Below, piece by piece: positions 49,401-62,951 of a DNA stretch of 64,000 bases. This DNA is from Rhynochetos jubatus (lineage: Eukaryota; Chordata; Aves; Eurypygiformes; Rhynochetidae). Position numbers and translations under genes: made by a program. The stretch covers positions 37,601,165-37,665,164 of the forward strand of contig CM050690.1 in assembly GCA_027574665.1 (NCBI GenBank), given 5' to 3'. Each line of letters starts with the position of its first letter. Positions within the stretch are counted from its first letter, which is position 1. The notes under the pieces were generated by a model, which was given only the letters and a program-made list of their open reading frames with translations, was not told where the DNA came from and made no database searches.

Positions 49401-52400
49401 CACCAAAGGTCCTAATGATGAAGATCTAAAATGTTTTTATTGTAGGTTACCATCCACAACTGAAGCTGCAGCTGAGACAAGTCCTACCTTTCTTCCCTGT
49501 GTTTGTTCATTCGTTCATGTGTCTATGCTTGTTTAGGTTTAGCTGGTCCAGCTGATTTTTATTTATTTGCTTCTTTTGATGGAAGGGAGAGGAGGAAATC
49601 TGGGTGAGTTGTCTTCCAGCTTAGGTCCCTGCTCAGTTTAGCTGCTGCAGTGTGGTACAGAAGCATGGTGATGAGAGAACAGGACACTGTGAGGGATGCT
49701 ATCATTTCTTTCCATATCAATTCAGGTTTGTTATGCACAGCTACTGGCAGGTAGCTACTGGTGGCTTTCTTACTCCTGAGATGACGGTGGAATTAATTAC
49801 AGACACCAGCAAATGACAAAACAGACTACATTCTTTGTTTCTTGAACTGTTGCTGCGACGGCAGCGTGTGTTTCTTACAAAGATCGTTTGTCATGAAGTT
49901 TCTTCAAAGGTGACCCCTAATACTTAGGCATTAGCATAATGAAATGCTTACTGTTGATCGTGCAAACAGCTAGGGAGGCAAGCAATTTAAGCTGAAATAG
50001 GGCGTATTCTTGCCAACTCCCCACTTCAAAACCACCTAAAGCTGGTTTGGACATCTTCAGAGACTTTCACATGATGCACTAACAGGTAATTAAAGCCTGT
50101 AAATTGAAGTGGTGGGGGAAATACCCTGTTTTCCAAACCCTTTGGCTTTTCTACAAGAATGATCTTATAGTCTGTTGTGCTCTACCTACCTTTGCGCAAC
50201 CTACAACAAGGTGTAACTTCACTGCATGTAGTACTAAGAAATTCCATGAAGTGATGTTGTATTTAGCAGACAGGAAGCTGTTTTTCAGAATTTCTGCCTA
50301 AAGACAAGCTTCTGTGGGACTAGAACTGCTGGTTCAAATAGACTGACAAAGTGATAATGCAGTTCTCTGCACAGGATGGACTCCTGACTCAATTGAAATC
50401 TGCTGGGCAGCTGGAGCATCAACCCCTTCAACTACCTATTCCAGCCTTTTTTGTACTTACTCATTTGTATAAAGCAATGAATGCCTGTCTGTATCTATGG
50501 TGTTAATGATACTGCTACTGTAAATAGACAGTGAAGGTGCTGCTTGACTCGGTGCTGTGAACGTTACTGTTTGGATAGAGTCAAGAGGGATCCTGTCTAC
50601 ACTTGCTGTATGTTCTGTACGGTAGGAGAAATAGGAGAACAGTGCTGTTAGCATACATGCTCCATATGATAAGGAGGAATTTCTTTTTCTTCTGAGGATA
50701 GCGAATCACAAAGACACGTACACGTCACCTCCCTAAAACTAACTTGTGGAAGAGACACTCTGATCTAGCAGATTTTAAAGGGCAATTTCATGAAAAGAAC
50801 TCAATCTCTTGAACAAGTACTAAATGTGCCAAAGAAGATTAATAGATTAATTAAAGGTATTGCAACTATGTGTACAGAAAAGACACTATAGCCAGCTATA
50901 ATGGATAGAGAAAGCAATCTAACTTAGATTAGTATTTCACAGAATCTGCCAAGAAACTTAGCCAAAATAATCATCATTCTAGAATCAAGCAACATTGTGG
51001 CTCCACCAAGAAAACTCAAATAAAATCTAGGTTATATGCCTTACTGACATCAGTAGTTGGTTTTTCATCACTTGTCTCAGTTTTCTAGATGTTTGGAGGA
51101 CGGGAGTAAAGGTCTAGTACTACCTTGAGTGAACATGGAAGAAAAACACTGATACTGCAGCAACAAGCTAATCTTGATGCTGTGTTGAAGACACAGGACT
51201 TTTGTTAGGAATAGCTAAAAATTAAAAACTTAATGATTACATCAACCCTTCAACCATTAATTCTGAATATAGTGCTGCTCTTGATACAAGAAAACTGGTG
51301 GTTTACTCTGACCACCTTCAGGTTCTCTCCCAGGGAAAAAGCAACACACAGACCTGCAGCAGGATTAAACTTGGAAACTGTACAGGGGATAAATGGAAGC
51401 CATGATGGTGGGTTTGCTGTGATGCTGCCACCCAGGGCACTCGGAGTACCTGCTTTTTCTAGTCCCTGCTGCATGGACCTATAACAGCCCTTGCACTGTG
51501 ACCTTATCTTCCTTTGGGCAGCTAGGAGGGAAAATGGATATTTTGGATATAGACATTCCGTCTATCAAATAACATTTTTTTTCTTTTTTTCTATATTTTA
51601 AAGCTGGTTCAATTTCCCAGTCCAGCTGACCAGCACTGGGAAAGAATGAGTAGCCAGTGAAAGTGTTGCTGAAGTAACACGTATGCCGTTCAAAATCCCC
51701 TAACTTGCCTTTTAACTTCCCACAGCAGTGTTTTCCAAAAGAGCTCAGCGCGTCGGTGGCACTGCTGGAGTTCAATCCCCACTTACGTGTAAGCGTTTTG
51801 GGTGGCCCTAGAAATAATAGCAATTTGCTTGGTTTGCTGATAAAAATTGTGGTAACCAAGTGTCCTGTATCACTGAGAGTCACCAGGCTGAAAGCCTTTA
51901 GGCTCAAAGCCAGACTTGATCCCAGAAACCTAATACTTGTGCTTTCATCTAAAACTTCCTTCCTTCCTTAGGTTTGGTTTGATAGGAAGCATGTTTTTGG
52001 CTCTCTCACTGCTTCCTATCTAGCATAACAGAAAATGTCAGGAAACCTTCAAGATGAACACTGCAGTTATAATTAAGGTCACCAGTCAGATCACCATTAC
52101 TTGGTACATTTTCAAGTGGCCTGACGATTAAAAATTGACCTGGGTTATAACATGAATGCATCAGAAGATAAAAAATTAAACAAGAGGCCATCTGCTCCAA
52201 CATACTGTGACGATAAGGAGGACATCATCCCCTCCTCCAGATTCAGTGCTATTGCAAGCTCTGAATGGCTGTGGCAGTCATGAAAAATAATAAACATGAT
52301 TTAATTTCTGTTGCAATATATCACTGTTTATAGCTTCTTTTACCCTTGAAAATTTTAGTGGTGGATATTTTAGTCACTTACAGAATATATCTACAATATC

Positions 52401-55400
52401 TGGATGTTACAATATCTAGATAGTGACAACATCTCGATAGTTACAATATCCCGATAGTGACAATGCCAGACAGGGAAATATTCTGCTCCGTGCCCTCTTT
52501 TGAATTCTGTGGCTCTGAAACTGATCTTTCCTGTTGGAGTCTTACACATGGTTGGGTTCTTCTAGGATCTGCCAGTATTCATTTTAATTTTTTTGTCTTC
52601 TATAGCTATAATAGAGCTTGACAAGAAAAAAACTAAGAACACAACCAAATCCTTGAAGTTGAAGCAATGTATTTTTAAACATACATTGTTTTCCAAAAAA
52701 AACCCCAGGTTACGTAGAAAAAGGTGATAAAGAAAAAGATTCGCTAAGAAACACATGCCAGGATAGACCCTGAGCAGATGTCACCTGCTAAAATCAATGT
52801 CGTGTACTTCAAGACAGGATGCTCTAACTTTTTCTGACACATACTGGTCTAACTATACATTTTTAAAATAGTTTCATCTGGACGTGGGAACCTAGGACTG
52901 CTGGGACATCTAATCACATACAAGCAATGATCTTGTGTGCTGTACCATGAAATCATACTCATCTTACCTATCTTAATTTTTTCACTTTTCAGGGACTTGA
53001 CCCTACCTTCGTTCTCTTATTTGAACAAGCAGTATTTCCGAAATCCTTTAGCAGAATACATTTAGTTACCAAAATCTCCGCTACCTTTAACTAAATTTGT
53101 TTGTCTACATCAAAACCCTTTACCTCTCTTGCTCTCAATCAACTTGCCTTTGCTACACGGCGGGATGGGGAGCACGCACGGTGATACGGATTCAAAGTGT
53201 ATTATACCAACTGGTGTGTGATAGGGAAAGTGAAAGTTGTGGCTTAGCATCAACAGTTACAGGGGAGGCTTGAATGTATTTTGCCACCAGCTGTGTGAAT
53301 TGCATTAGTGATGCTGCAAAGAGGGATTTCCCAAGTGATTATGTGAAATCAGTTTAATTTAGAAAGCATGGTGGAAGAGTGCACATTACCTGTCCGTAGG
53401 TAAAGCTCGTATTCCCGTTTAATAGTAGGCTGATCTTAATTAAGCATGTTGCTTGCACCAGGCAGTTAAACCTCAATTACCTCTTTGAACTACTAGGTCA
53501 TTAGGATGATGTTGTCATAGCTCCTCTACCAGCAGGAGTTGAAATGCTGTCACCCCTAATTCTGAGCCAATCCCAGCCACCCTTTGTGCCTTTTCAAGTT
53601 TAAGGCAGATAGGTCCTTGTGCCAAACTCAGCAAACTTACTGTTACAGCACACGAACTCTTGCTGGCCGGACCAGGTGCCTTCCTGCCTGCATGGGCCTC
53701 ATGAGCCCAGTGGGTTAATTTATTCTGGTCCAAGCAGTGCTGTTTTAGCTACTTGCGTGGCGTGTCTGTGCTGGGCCTGCCGAGCAAGGACACGCTTTTA
53801 AGAAATAACATCTCACACACTTGTAAGCTTTGCATCCTGATGCATTCAATTGCTACAGGGGCCCCCAAAGAGCAGAGGGGATTTGTTTTTACACTGGAGC
53901 AAACCCATGAGAACCTACTTTGGGGCAGTAAGACCAAAAGCATTTGCTTTCTTCTGTGCACGTGGCACTGTAGCACTGAGCAGCTGTTGCTCATGAGATG
54001 TATAAATCCTTAACAACAGTCAGACAGCAATGAAACTTAAAGAGTTCAGAAATAATAAATGTCCAGATGATGCAACTCTTATGTACACCTTCTTTAAGGA
54101 CGTCTGCTCGGAGGTAAAATGCAAGCACCACACATACTTTTCCCTCCCTCTCTTTCTCCCTCCCTGCCTCCATTCCCACTAAATTTAATTTGAATTGCTG
54201 CCATGCCAGGAAACACAGTCAACAGGTTGTTTAGTAACTGAGATAATGCCGCTGGTTCCAGGCCTGCTCCTTAGGTCAACTGACCTTTGGAGAGCTCTTG
54301 TTCTCATCAAATGACCAAAACAAGGCAGGCCAGATTGAAACTTGGGTTTGTGTTCACAGGAACTAGTCAAAGCATTTTGCCTCTGCTGCTTTTTAACCTT
54401 TTCTGCCTGCTTACCCACTGCAACTGAGGGCACAGAGAAAAAAGTCTTTTCCTCACTCTCTCCAGTCTCACGGGCTTTTTGCTTCCTTAGCAAGCAAGTC
54501 TTTTCCCATCCTTGCCTCCTTGGTTCAGCCCCCTGTCGCCTTTTCTCCTCCTGTCACAATCTGCTGGGAAGAGACAGCACATCTGAAAGAAGTGCCAACT
54601 GACCTTGCCAAACATTACTTCAGGCGGCCAAGGTACAAGGAGAAGTGAAGTTTCAGTAAAACTGTTTTTCAGATGCGGTCACAAGTCCTGCTCAGGGCAA
54701 GCTTAATTGTTTTGTTCCTGAAGGCTGTCTTCCCCCAGCTTCCCATCCCCCGGGTCCCAGCAACATCTAGACTGAAAATGTGGTGCAAGTTCCCTTTAAC
54801 AATGTATGCAGGCAGGACAATCCTTTGGTGGATTATCTGTCTAGCTTTATTCTGCAGTCCACTCTGAATCTGACAATCTTTCTAAATTGGTACAATGATG
54901 ACATATTTGGATATACAGGGAAAATAAACGAGCGTTCTCCCAGCAGCTGAAATCTTTCTAGGTACTTCCTAATCTGTAAAATCTGCAAACACACATTTTT
55001 TTTATCTTTTTGAATTACAATTAAAAATAAAAACTACTACATACATTTACAATTTTGCTACATTCACTTAAGTGTAGGAGTAATGGATGGGTATTCAGGA
55101 TAAAATAGAAATTTGAGTCATGAATGAGGTTAAATTCCGTCATTTAGAAATAGTTTTCACTATTTTAACACAACACTTAAAACATATTTCTTAGGTGCTA
55201 TAAGACTTTTCATAAAACCCAATCAAACTAAGTGTTTTAAATTGAGTACAGTCGATACTGCACGGTTGCATAACTGAAAGGCATACTCATGTATTTATTT
55301 ATTTAGGGGAAGGATGAGTAGTTTCTTCCATTTTGCAGCGTAGCTCTAGCCTTCAATACCTCTGTGGAAGGGGAAGAACCAGAGAAGAGAGAAGTGGGAC

Positions 55401-58400
55401 GCAGAGAATTGATTAGATCTTGTATGTAAGATGTGACTCTGTTTCTCAATTTGGTAGCTATTTCTTAGCTTAATTGGTTAGTAAATTCAGAATCTCAAGT
55501 CCTCTTAGGAATAATTGCTTTTGCGTGGCTGCCGTTTATTTGGCAGAGAATAATTAAAAAGATCCAAGCTTTTCTTTCAAATGAAACCCTCAGCTGCAGC
55601 TGCCAAGTTCAGTTTTCATCAGAATAGTTAAAATAAATACTGCAGGAAAGCGGAGCCGTTCCTAAATGCTTCTGGTCTATCTTCATGGGGATGTAATCAC
55701 AAAATCCTCAAAACCCACAAAAGCCCCATATTCTTCAGGTCTAACTAAAACAGCATTGAATATGTTGAAAGTATACATCACTAAGGTTTTGTGTGTTTTG
55801 GAAGTCATAATTCTTTTAGCTGTGAATGTATCAAAATCTGAGTCAATATAGTGGGCTTTCACCCTTCTTGACCTTCAAAGGTTGAATTTTTACTAGTAGC
55901 CTGAAGAATACTCAAAAAATATTAAGTCTTCTAGACTGGCAGCTCAGCTGTGTAATCCGTGTACTTTAGTCAGTCTGCAGGAAACGATGAGGAATTCCCA
56001 CCAATGAAGCATCTTTCTAGCATTAAGAAGAGTCACGTGGAAATTTTTTAAATGAGAGATGGAAAATCTTTTCATTATCTGCAGGTGAATGACACAGACT
56101 GGAACAGTGACTCAAAAAACTAAACATATGTTACGAGCAGAAAACACTGGAAAGTGACAGTCAGGGTGGAACAGAATGACAACATATCAAAATATTTCAC
56201 ATAGCTCTGTCTGAGAAGCTATAGCGGTACCTGAGGCTTCCCGTAACTCATTTCCCCATGTTCTGCACTTTGTCACCCCCACAAAGTCCCAACATATTGT
56301 TCCCTTTTCACCTGTTCTGTTATTTTAAACTTAGTATTCTTCTCAGAGGAATACTGCCATATCTGCCTGGGATCAGTCAAGGGTTTGCTTACATTAATGA
56401 CAGAGTTACACTCTGAGGTGGGCAGGCTGCTTACTACACACGCCGTAAAGGTATCTGCCCCTGACTGGCAGTTGCATTTCAGGGGATCAATTAGTCCAGA
56501 TGAAGCTGGGATTAGGGATTAAAAAAAAAAACCCACAAAACCAAAAAACTGAGAAATAATGAAGACAACTAGCACTTTCTGGTACTGTTGTGACCACCTT
56601 TTGGCTCTGCTCACATCCTCAAATGAAGCCACAAACTAATCCATCTGTGTGACACAACAGTGGGAGCGCAGAATATGGTTCCCTGCTTTTTCTTGGAGTG
56701 CAGTCAGGAGGAAAAAAACGAGTCTGTGCTTGTACAAGTCCCTCTTTGTGTCCACAGAGGAGTCATCACAATCAGGCCAATCTTCTCCCATGTGCTGCTC
56801 TAGGAACGTATTTGGCTTTTTGGCCGTTTAAAGATTGTTGTAGCTATAACGATGAACTGTAGGAAAGCAAATCTGGTTGGTGTGGTTATTTTCATGTGTG
56901 CTCCCTCTGTCTGTATGTCTGGACTTGTGTAGTACTTTTTAAAACTACTGTAAAAAAGGCTAAATGCATGTGTGTTTGTGTAGCCTGTCATCTCTCTGGA
57001 CAAGAACAGGTACTTAGAATAATTTAGACTGAGAAACCGCATTACGCAGGTCTTGACATCAAATACGTAGTCTAACGATCCCATGCAAAAGCTTGGCTTA
57101 GATTTGGTACATCAGAATACACCAATGGAAGTTTTATTCTTTATATATAGGCGTTAGGGTTATAGTAGTATAAATAATCTTCGGCAGAAGGCAAATGTTT
57201 GTTAAGTGCGGCTCTCTTTAATTGCTGGAAAAAAGAAGGAAAAATAATTCCACCAAAATGATTTCACTTTCTGCCAAGTGTTCTGTGTCATTTGTTGGCA
57301 AAGGTAATGGAAAGAAAAACACCAGCAACAAAAAGTGTCCATGAAATGGATTTTTTCACATTAACAGCACTGGCTCAATTTTTCTTTTTTCCAATATTTG
57401 GTATTACTTAAACTGCAGTAAACGACTGTGATACAATCTGCATTCCAAGATGCTAGCCTTGGCCAATTTTAAAAAAGAACTTAAAGCACCTAATGTGGGA
57501 TCTTGGGTAGTTGTGCCCAAAATTACCTCCCTGCCCCACTGCACCTGAAGTTAGAGGTATCCTCTTTCCATCATATTCTTACCTTTGATCTTTCCTGCTT
57601 TACCTAAACATGTGAATCTACGTGTCTCCTGCCACCTGGCCCATGCTGCACATAGCTCAGCGCACAGTGGATTTTTCAGTTTGCTCAAAGACATACTGCT
57701 GTAGGCACACTCAGAAAGCTTTCCTTCCCTTCCCCTCCTGTCTTAGAACAGCACACCCTCTGCTTTTTTAAAGAATAGGAAATGCACGTCGTCTCTGTCT
57801 ACACAGGAATTTGGTCTCTAGAGAAGTCACCAGCTCTGTGGAGACAAGCGGGTTAAAGACAAACCCTGCCTCCGTATCAGAGGCACACCACCAGACTGGG
57901 GTCCACACTGTACATTTTTTGTTACACAAAGAACGTAGCAGAGGTTTAGGAAGCACAGTGGCTTCCAGGCAAATTGAAATTGTCTACATTAACTTAGAGC
58001 CAAAAATAGTCTTAAAAATGAGCCGTGAAAAGCAGAGCAAGTGATGAGACTGCTTAGCACAAGCACTTCCTTTCTTTTTCACATCGTAGGGAGATGGTAA
58101 GACGGACGGAGCAGGCAGTGGTAGATGTGAAGAAGTGAAGCGGTGAGGGAAGCCCATAGCAGTACAGAAAAGAAAACGGCATGGATCCATTAACCTTTTC
58201 TGGACTCCCGTTAGTGGACACATAGGCCAGTGCACTAGAAGGCAAGTGAGACAAAGAATATATTTTGTTATACTGACAAAAATAGTATGAGAAAGTAATG
58301 TGGAACAAAATAGATTGGAACTAGAAAAATGGGGAAAACCCAGGAAAACGGGAAGGTTGCTGAAAGAAGAGAGAGCAGAAAGGAAGGAATAGAAAAACTA

Positions 58401-58814
58401 GCAAAGGTTAATGATACTAAAATGGCAGGAGATGGTGGAAGAAACTCTTGTAATGAAATTTTGACATTTACAAACGTTGTCCATTCTGTCCATTATTATC
58501 CATCCTGTCCACCACTACTGTGCTGAGAGTTTTACTTGTGGAAAACTACAAGTTTCTGGCAACAGAAGCTGTAGTGATCCTGACCAGGAGACCACTGTAC
58601 GTTCAGGAGCCAGTGACCCACATGGCAGCTAACCTGGGCAGAGGCTGTATGCCCAGCACGGCCTTCAGGCTGTGCCGTGCCACATACCTCCCTCTGCCGC
58701 AGCCTAGGCATTGTGCCGGAGGAGCCTGGTCTTTAACAGTGCAACAAGAAGTTCTCTGGACAATGTCTTTCCTTTTTGACAGGAGAAATTATGAATAGAG
58801 GTGCTTTCTTGCTA
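49401..58814. other. Intergenic DNA, no gene recognised
   Basis: About 9.4 kb of mostly A+T-rich sequence. No exon-like or RNA gene signal stands out apart from the minisatellite at 52392. In mammals the next gene on this side is PRUNE2; no matching coding sequence is visible here. Confidence 0.45.
52392..52466. repeat. 17-bp tandem repeat, about 4.5 units
   Basis: Units of the form TACAATATCTAGATAGT repeat four times, the first 16 bp long and the others 17, plus a partial unit ending ACAATGCC. The first base alternates T and G from the second unit on. The core contains ATCTAGAT-like dyad symmetry. Confidence 0.88.
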
Positions 58815-60267
58815 GGAAATGTGGATGAACAAGCAGATCCTGGAGAAACTGAGGCATAAAAAGGAAGCCTCCTGTGGGTGGAAGCAGGGACAGGGAGCCT
58901 GGGAGGAATACAGAGGAATTGTCTGAGAAGGCAGGGATCAGGTTGGGAAAGCTAAAGCCCTGACAGAATTAAACCTGGCCAGGGACATCAAGGCCAACAA
59001 GAAGGGCTTCTGTAGGTACATAGGGGATGAAAGGAAGATCAGAGAAAATGTGAGCCCTCTGCAGAAGGGAATAAGAGAGCTGGTTTGCCAGGATATGGAG
59101 AGGGCTGAGGTGCTCACTGATTTTTTTACCTTGGTCTTCACTAGCAAGCTCGCAAGCTGTACCCCCTGAGTTGCAGAAGGCAAGGGCAGGGACTGGGAGA
59201 ATGGAGAAACACCCATGGTTACAGAGGATCACGTTCAGGAGCACCTCAGGAACCCGAAGGTGCACAAGTCCATGGGACCTGATAAAATACATCCGTGGAT
59301 CCTGAAAGTACCAGCAGGTGAGGTTGCAAAATCTCTATCCATCGTATTTAAGAAGTCATGGCAGTCTGGTGCAGTTCCCACTAACTGGAAAAGGGGAAAC
59401 ATAACCCCCATCTTTAAAAAGGGAAATAAGAAGGACCCAGGGAACTACAGGCCAGTCAGTCTCACCTCTGTGCCTGGCAAGATCATGGAGCAGATCCTCC
59501 TGGAAACCATGCTACGGCACATGGAGAACGAGGAGGTGATTGGTGACAGCCAAGAGGCTGGGTGGAGAATGGCGTGAGAGCAGCCCTGAGGAGAAGGATT
59601 TGGGGGCACTGATGGATGAGAAGCTGAACATGAGCTGGCAGCGTGTGCTGGCAGCCCAGAAAGCCAACCGTATCCTGGGCTGTATCAGAAGTGTGGCCAG
59701 CAGGTCGAGGGAGGGGATTCTCCTCTACTCTGCTCTCATGAGACCCCACCTGGAGTGCTGTGTCCAGCTGTGGAGCCCTCAACATAAGAAGGATATCGAC
59801 AGGTTGGAGTGAGTCCAGAGGAGGCCACAAAGATGCTCCGAGGGCTGGAGCCCCTCTGCTATGGGGACAGGCTGAGAGAATTGGGCTTGTTCAGCCTGGA
59901 GAAGAGAAGGCTTCAGGGAGACCTTATAGCCCCTTCCAGTACCTGAAGGGGCCTACAAGGAAGCTGGTGGGGGGACTTTTTACAAGGGCCTGTAGTGACA
60001 GGACAAGGGGTAACTGGTTTAAACTGAAAGTGGGGAGATTTAGACTGGACATCAGGAAGAAATTCTTCCCAGAGAGGGTGGTGAGGCACTGGCACAGGTT
60101 GCCCAGAGAAGCTGTGGATGCCCCATCCCTGGAAGTGTTCAAGGCCAGGCTGGATGAGGCTTTGAGCAACCTGGTCTAGTGAAGGGTGTCCCTGCCCATG
60201 GCAGGGGGGCTGGAACTAGAGGATCTTTAAGGTCCCTTCCCACCCAAACCATCCTGTGATTCTATGA
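58815..60267 (+). mobile_element. CR1 LINE copy with ~0.5-kb internal deletion
   Basis: It starts near [16 protein letters not shown] and continues through [15 protein letters not shown], a shifted [32 protein letters not shown] and [15 protein letters not shown]. At about 59552 the sequence jumps from the VIGDSQ motif to [18 protein letters not shown]. This drops the central reverse transcriptase, including the AFD and FADD motifs. It then runs to a normal 3' end ([38 protein letters not shown]). It therefore cannot make a working enzyme. The tail is nearly identical to those at 6467 and 31338. Confidence 0.94.
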
Positions 60268-60940
60268 AATCCACTTAACAGCTTGAATGACTGGCAGGGG
60301 TGACTTGCTTGATCTCTCTTCCATGAAAGGGGTCTGCAAGGCAACTTGCATGTGGGTTGGAGTCCTGTTCAAAGGGACACAAGAGTATCTATGCTTTTCT
60401 CACTGTGTTAGCTCTAGTAAACAGCATTGTAAGTGATGATTCACACTTTCCTTACTGGGATGGCAATGGACCAGCACCTCCTGGTGCAAAAACACAAGCC
60501 TAAGTGAATTATTACTCTAAGGAGCTAAAACAAGCACCTACTAATAAAACTAAGCTGTAATAAAGCTAAAATCTTTACACCATTGTCCCAAGAACAACAG
60601 ACTTAATTGCCTCCAACCTGCAAGGTAGTGTGTATGCATTCAGTATGAATGGCATCAGGCAGTGCCAGAAGATCTGATAGTAAATGGAAATAAAACCCTT
60701 TCACAGAGAGTCTTAAGGCCTTTCCTCCATGGAAAATTTAATTTCTGTCTTACCCAAAGTGGAAGAAGTATTTGGGAAAATCTGTCCTTGTGGAAAATCG
60801 GTTCAACATAACAATGCCTTTATTCATTTGTTCATCTAACTCTTGACTTAAATAGGAAGAATGCAAATATTATTCTGAAACAAGGCTGACTTTTACACTT
60901 TTACACACTGACTTTTACCAAAAAAAAAGATGCTAATTTC
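60268..60940. other. Spacer between CR1 and LTR
   Basis: Non-coding A+T-rich sequence; nothing recognised. Confidence 0.4.
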
Positions 60941-60946
60941 CATCTG

Positions 60947-61703
60947 TGCTGGGTTCAGGCAGTAAAGAATTAACTCCCTTTACTGTGGTTGCCAGGGAGC
61001 TATGCTCCTGGACCTTGAGATAAGCACTGGGTTCAAGGTCTTTCTCCGCTCCCGACACTGCAGCTGCGTTCCCAGCTCTGTCTTGCGAGCAGCGTAGGGG
61101 GCACAGTTCAGACAGCTGACCCAAACTGGCCAAGGAAGTATTTCATTCCATAGTATGTCATGTTCTGGATCTTGGGCGGGGAGGGGGGTCCAGTAGCCAT
61201 TACTCTCTCTCCCTTACTCTCTCGCTCGCTTACTCCTGGACACTTTCTAACACTCCCTCTGACTCCTGCATTAGCTGCTTTGCTGACTCCTGTGCTGGCT
61301 CGTTCGGGTGGGAGCTGGTGGGTTGTTTAGAGGTTCTGGCCGCGCTATCACTGATAGGGTTCGCTCAGAATCTGCTGCGTAGGCTCCCGGGCTGCAGCTC
61401 TCAGGCTGCGGCTCTCGGGCTGCGGGTCTCGGGCTCTCTGGGTCTGACTCTCACTACTCAGCATCTGGGTGTGCTTTGGTCAGTGGGTGGTGAGAAATCA
61501 CATCATATTGTATCATATTGTATTATATTGTATCATATGTTTTATTTTCTATTAATTATTATTAGTAGTAAATAGTTCCTATCTCAATTTTACAAGCTCC
61601 CTTATTTCTTTTTCCTCCAATTCTTCCCCTTTGTTGGAGGAGGGGAGGGGGAATTTGTGAGAGCGACCTTATGGTATTTTGCTAGCCGGAGTAAACCGTG
61701 ACA
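60947..61703 (+). mobile_element. Solo LTR, avian ERVL-like group (copy B)
   Basis: 757 bp from TGCTGGGTTCAGG to GTAAACCGTGACA, with the 5-bp direct repeat ATCTG on both sides (60942-60946 and 61704-61708). It shares CAGCTGACCCAAACTGGCCA and GAAGTATTTCATTCCATAGT with copy A. It contains three exact-length 14-bp units (GGCTGCAGCTCTCA type, 61390-61431) and a 10-bp CATATTGTAT array at about 61504-61540. Compared with copy C, its first TG of TGTGCTGG appears lost or shared with the target repeat. Confidence 0.88.
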
Positions 61704-61708
61704 ATCTG

Positions 61709-62946
61709 AAAGTTGAAAAAAAGGAATCGAAACATCACACATCAATCAATCATCTTAAACAATGACACATCTCTCTTGCCTCTGTATGCAGTCATATCCT
61801 AGCGTATTCCCACAATACATCTACAGCCTTGCCTAAATCATAGCAGGAAGCCACCTAGTACACACTACATAATACATTTTCATGTAGTCTGTGTAGGCTG
61901 TTGTTTAGGCCTGAAAGTAAAATAAATTGAGTTTTCAGGTTTGTTACTACCAGACAGCTAAGACTGCTTTTCTTCCTTTGGGAGCACACACCCTGCTTAC
62001 TATAGCGATTTATGAGATACTGTAATCCAGACAGTTTTGTCATGAGTACTTCAGTCACTACAATTCGTTATAGAATGTATTCCAGACACTTCATGTGCAC
62101 TAAATGGAGATGAAACTACATTATGTGCTTATACTGCGAGAAAAATGTCTAATTCAGCCTCTCCTCAGCATCAGGGTGTTCCCGAGATGTCGATCCAAGG
62201 TTAATGAATTACAGGAGAACAAACCCGGCATCAACAAAGACCTGAATCAACGCAGGAGGTCTGGGTCTCAAAATCTCTATCGCGTGTAGATAAGAAAATG
62301 CACCCTGTCGTAGCAAAGCAGGACTGAGGGAGAGCCATGGTGATGGGCAACACTGCCCCAGCCTTCCCCGCTAACGCTATTTAGCCCTGCAGGTTTAGTC
62401 TCGGTTCACCCAGAAGAGTGAGGGGGCTGGGCTGCTCCCCAGCACGATAGTCTTCTTGGACTGCAGACAAGACTGGGAGTGGCCACTAAAGGCTGGCAAG
62501 CACTGGAGAAAAACCACAGTGGCCTTGGCCCAGGGGGCAGCCGGAGGGGACATCTCACGCACCCTGCAGCTCGACTGAGTGTAGGAGGGCACTGGGTCAG
62601 GTGAGCAAGGCACTTTGTGTTTTTTCTGCCTCGATACCGAGTTATTCCATGTGTGACACTGATCGGACTCTGCCGCCTCCACTCTGAAAAGAGCATGTAC
62701 CTTGCCAGATTTAAGAATCAGAGGATCCTAGATGTCTTGAGAATTAGTGTGAGTGAGAAAGTCATTTTTATTCACCAGAAATGGAAAAGGTTGACAGGAG
62801 GGATTGTTTACAGCCAGCTACCGCTGGCAAGCTAAGCCACCAAAGACGCGTTTTATTTTACATATCAAAATGTTACCTTTCTTCAGCTAGGCTTCTCATC
62901 TTTAGCAGTAGCACTGCCACAGAGATAGCGCAACATTTATTCTTAG
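61709..62946. other. Spacer between two solo LTRs
   Basis: No retroviral gag, pol or env-like translation is visible here, so LTRs B and C do not enclose a provirus. No host gene recognised. Confidence 0.55.
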
Positions 62947-62951
62947 TCCTG

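Noticed and set aside
54185-54602. Overlapping opposite-strand frames of 102 and 86 codons
   Set aside because: No domain or conservation evidence; they overlap each other on opposite strands.
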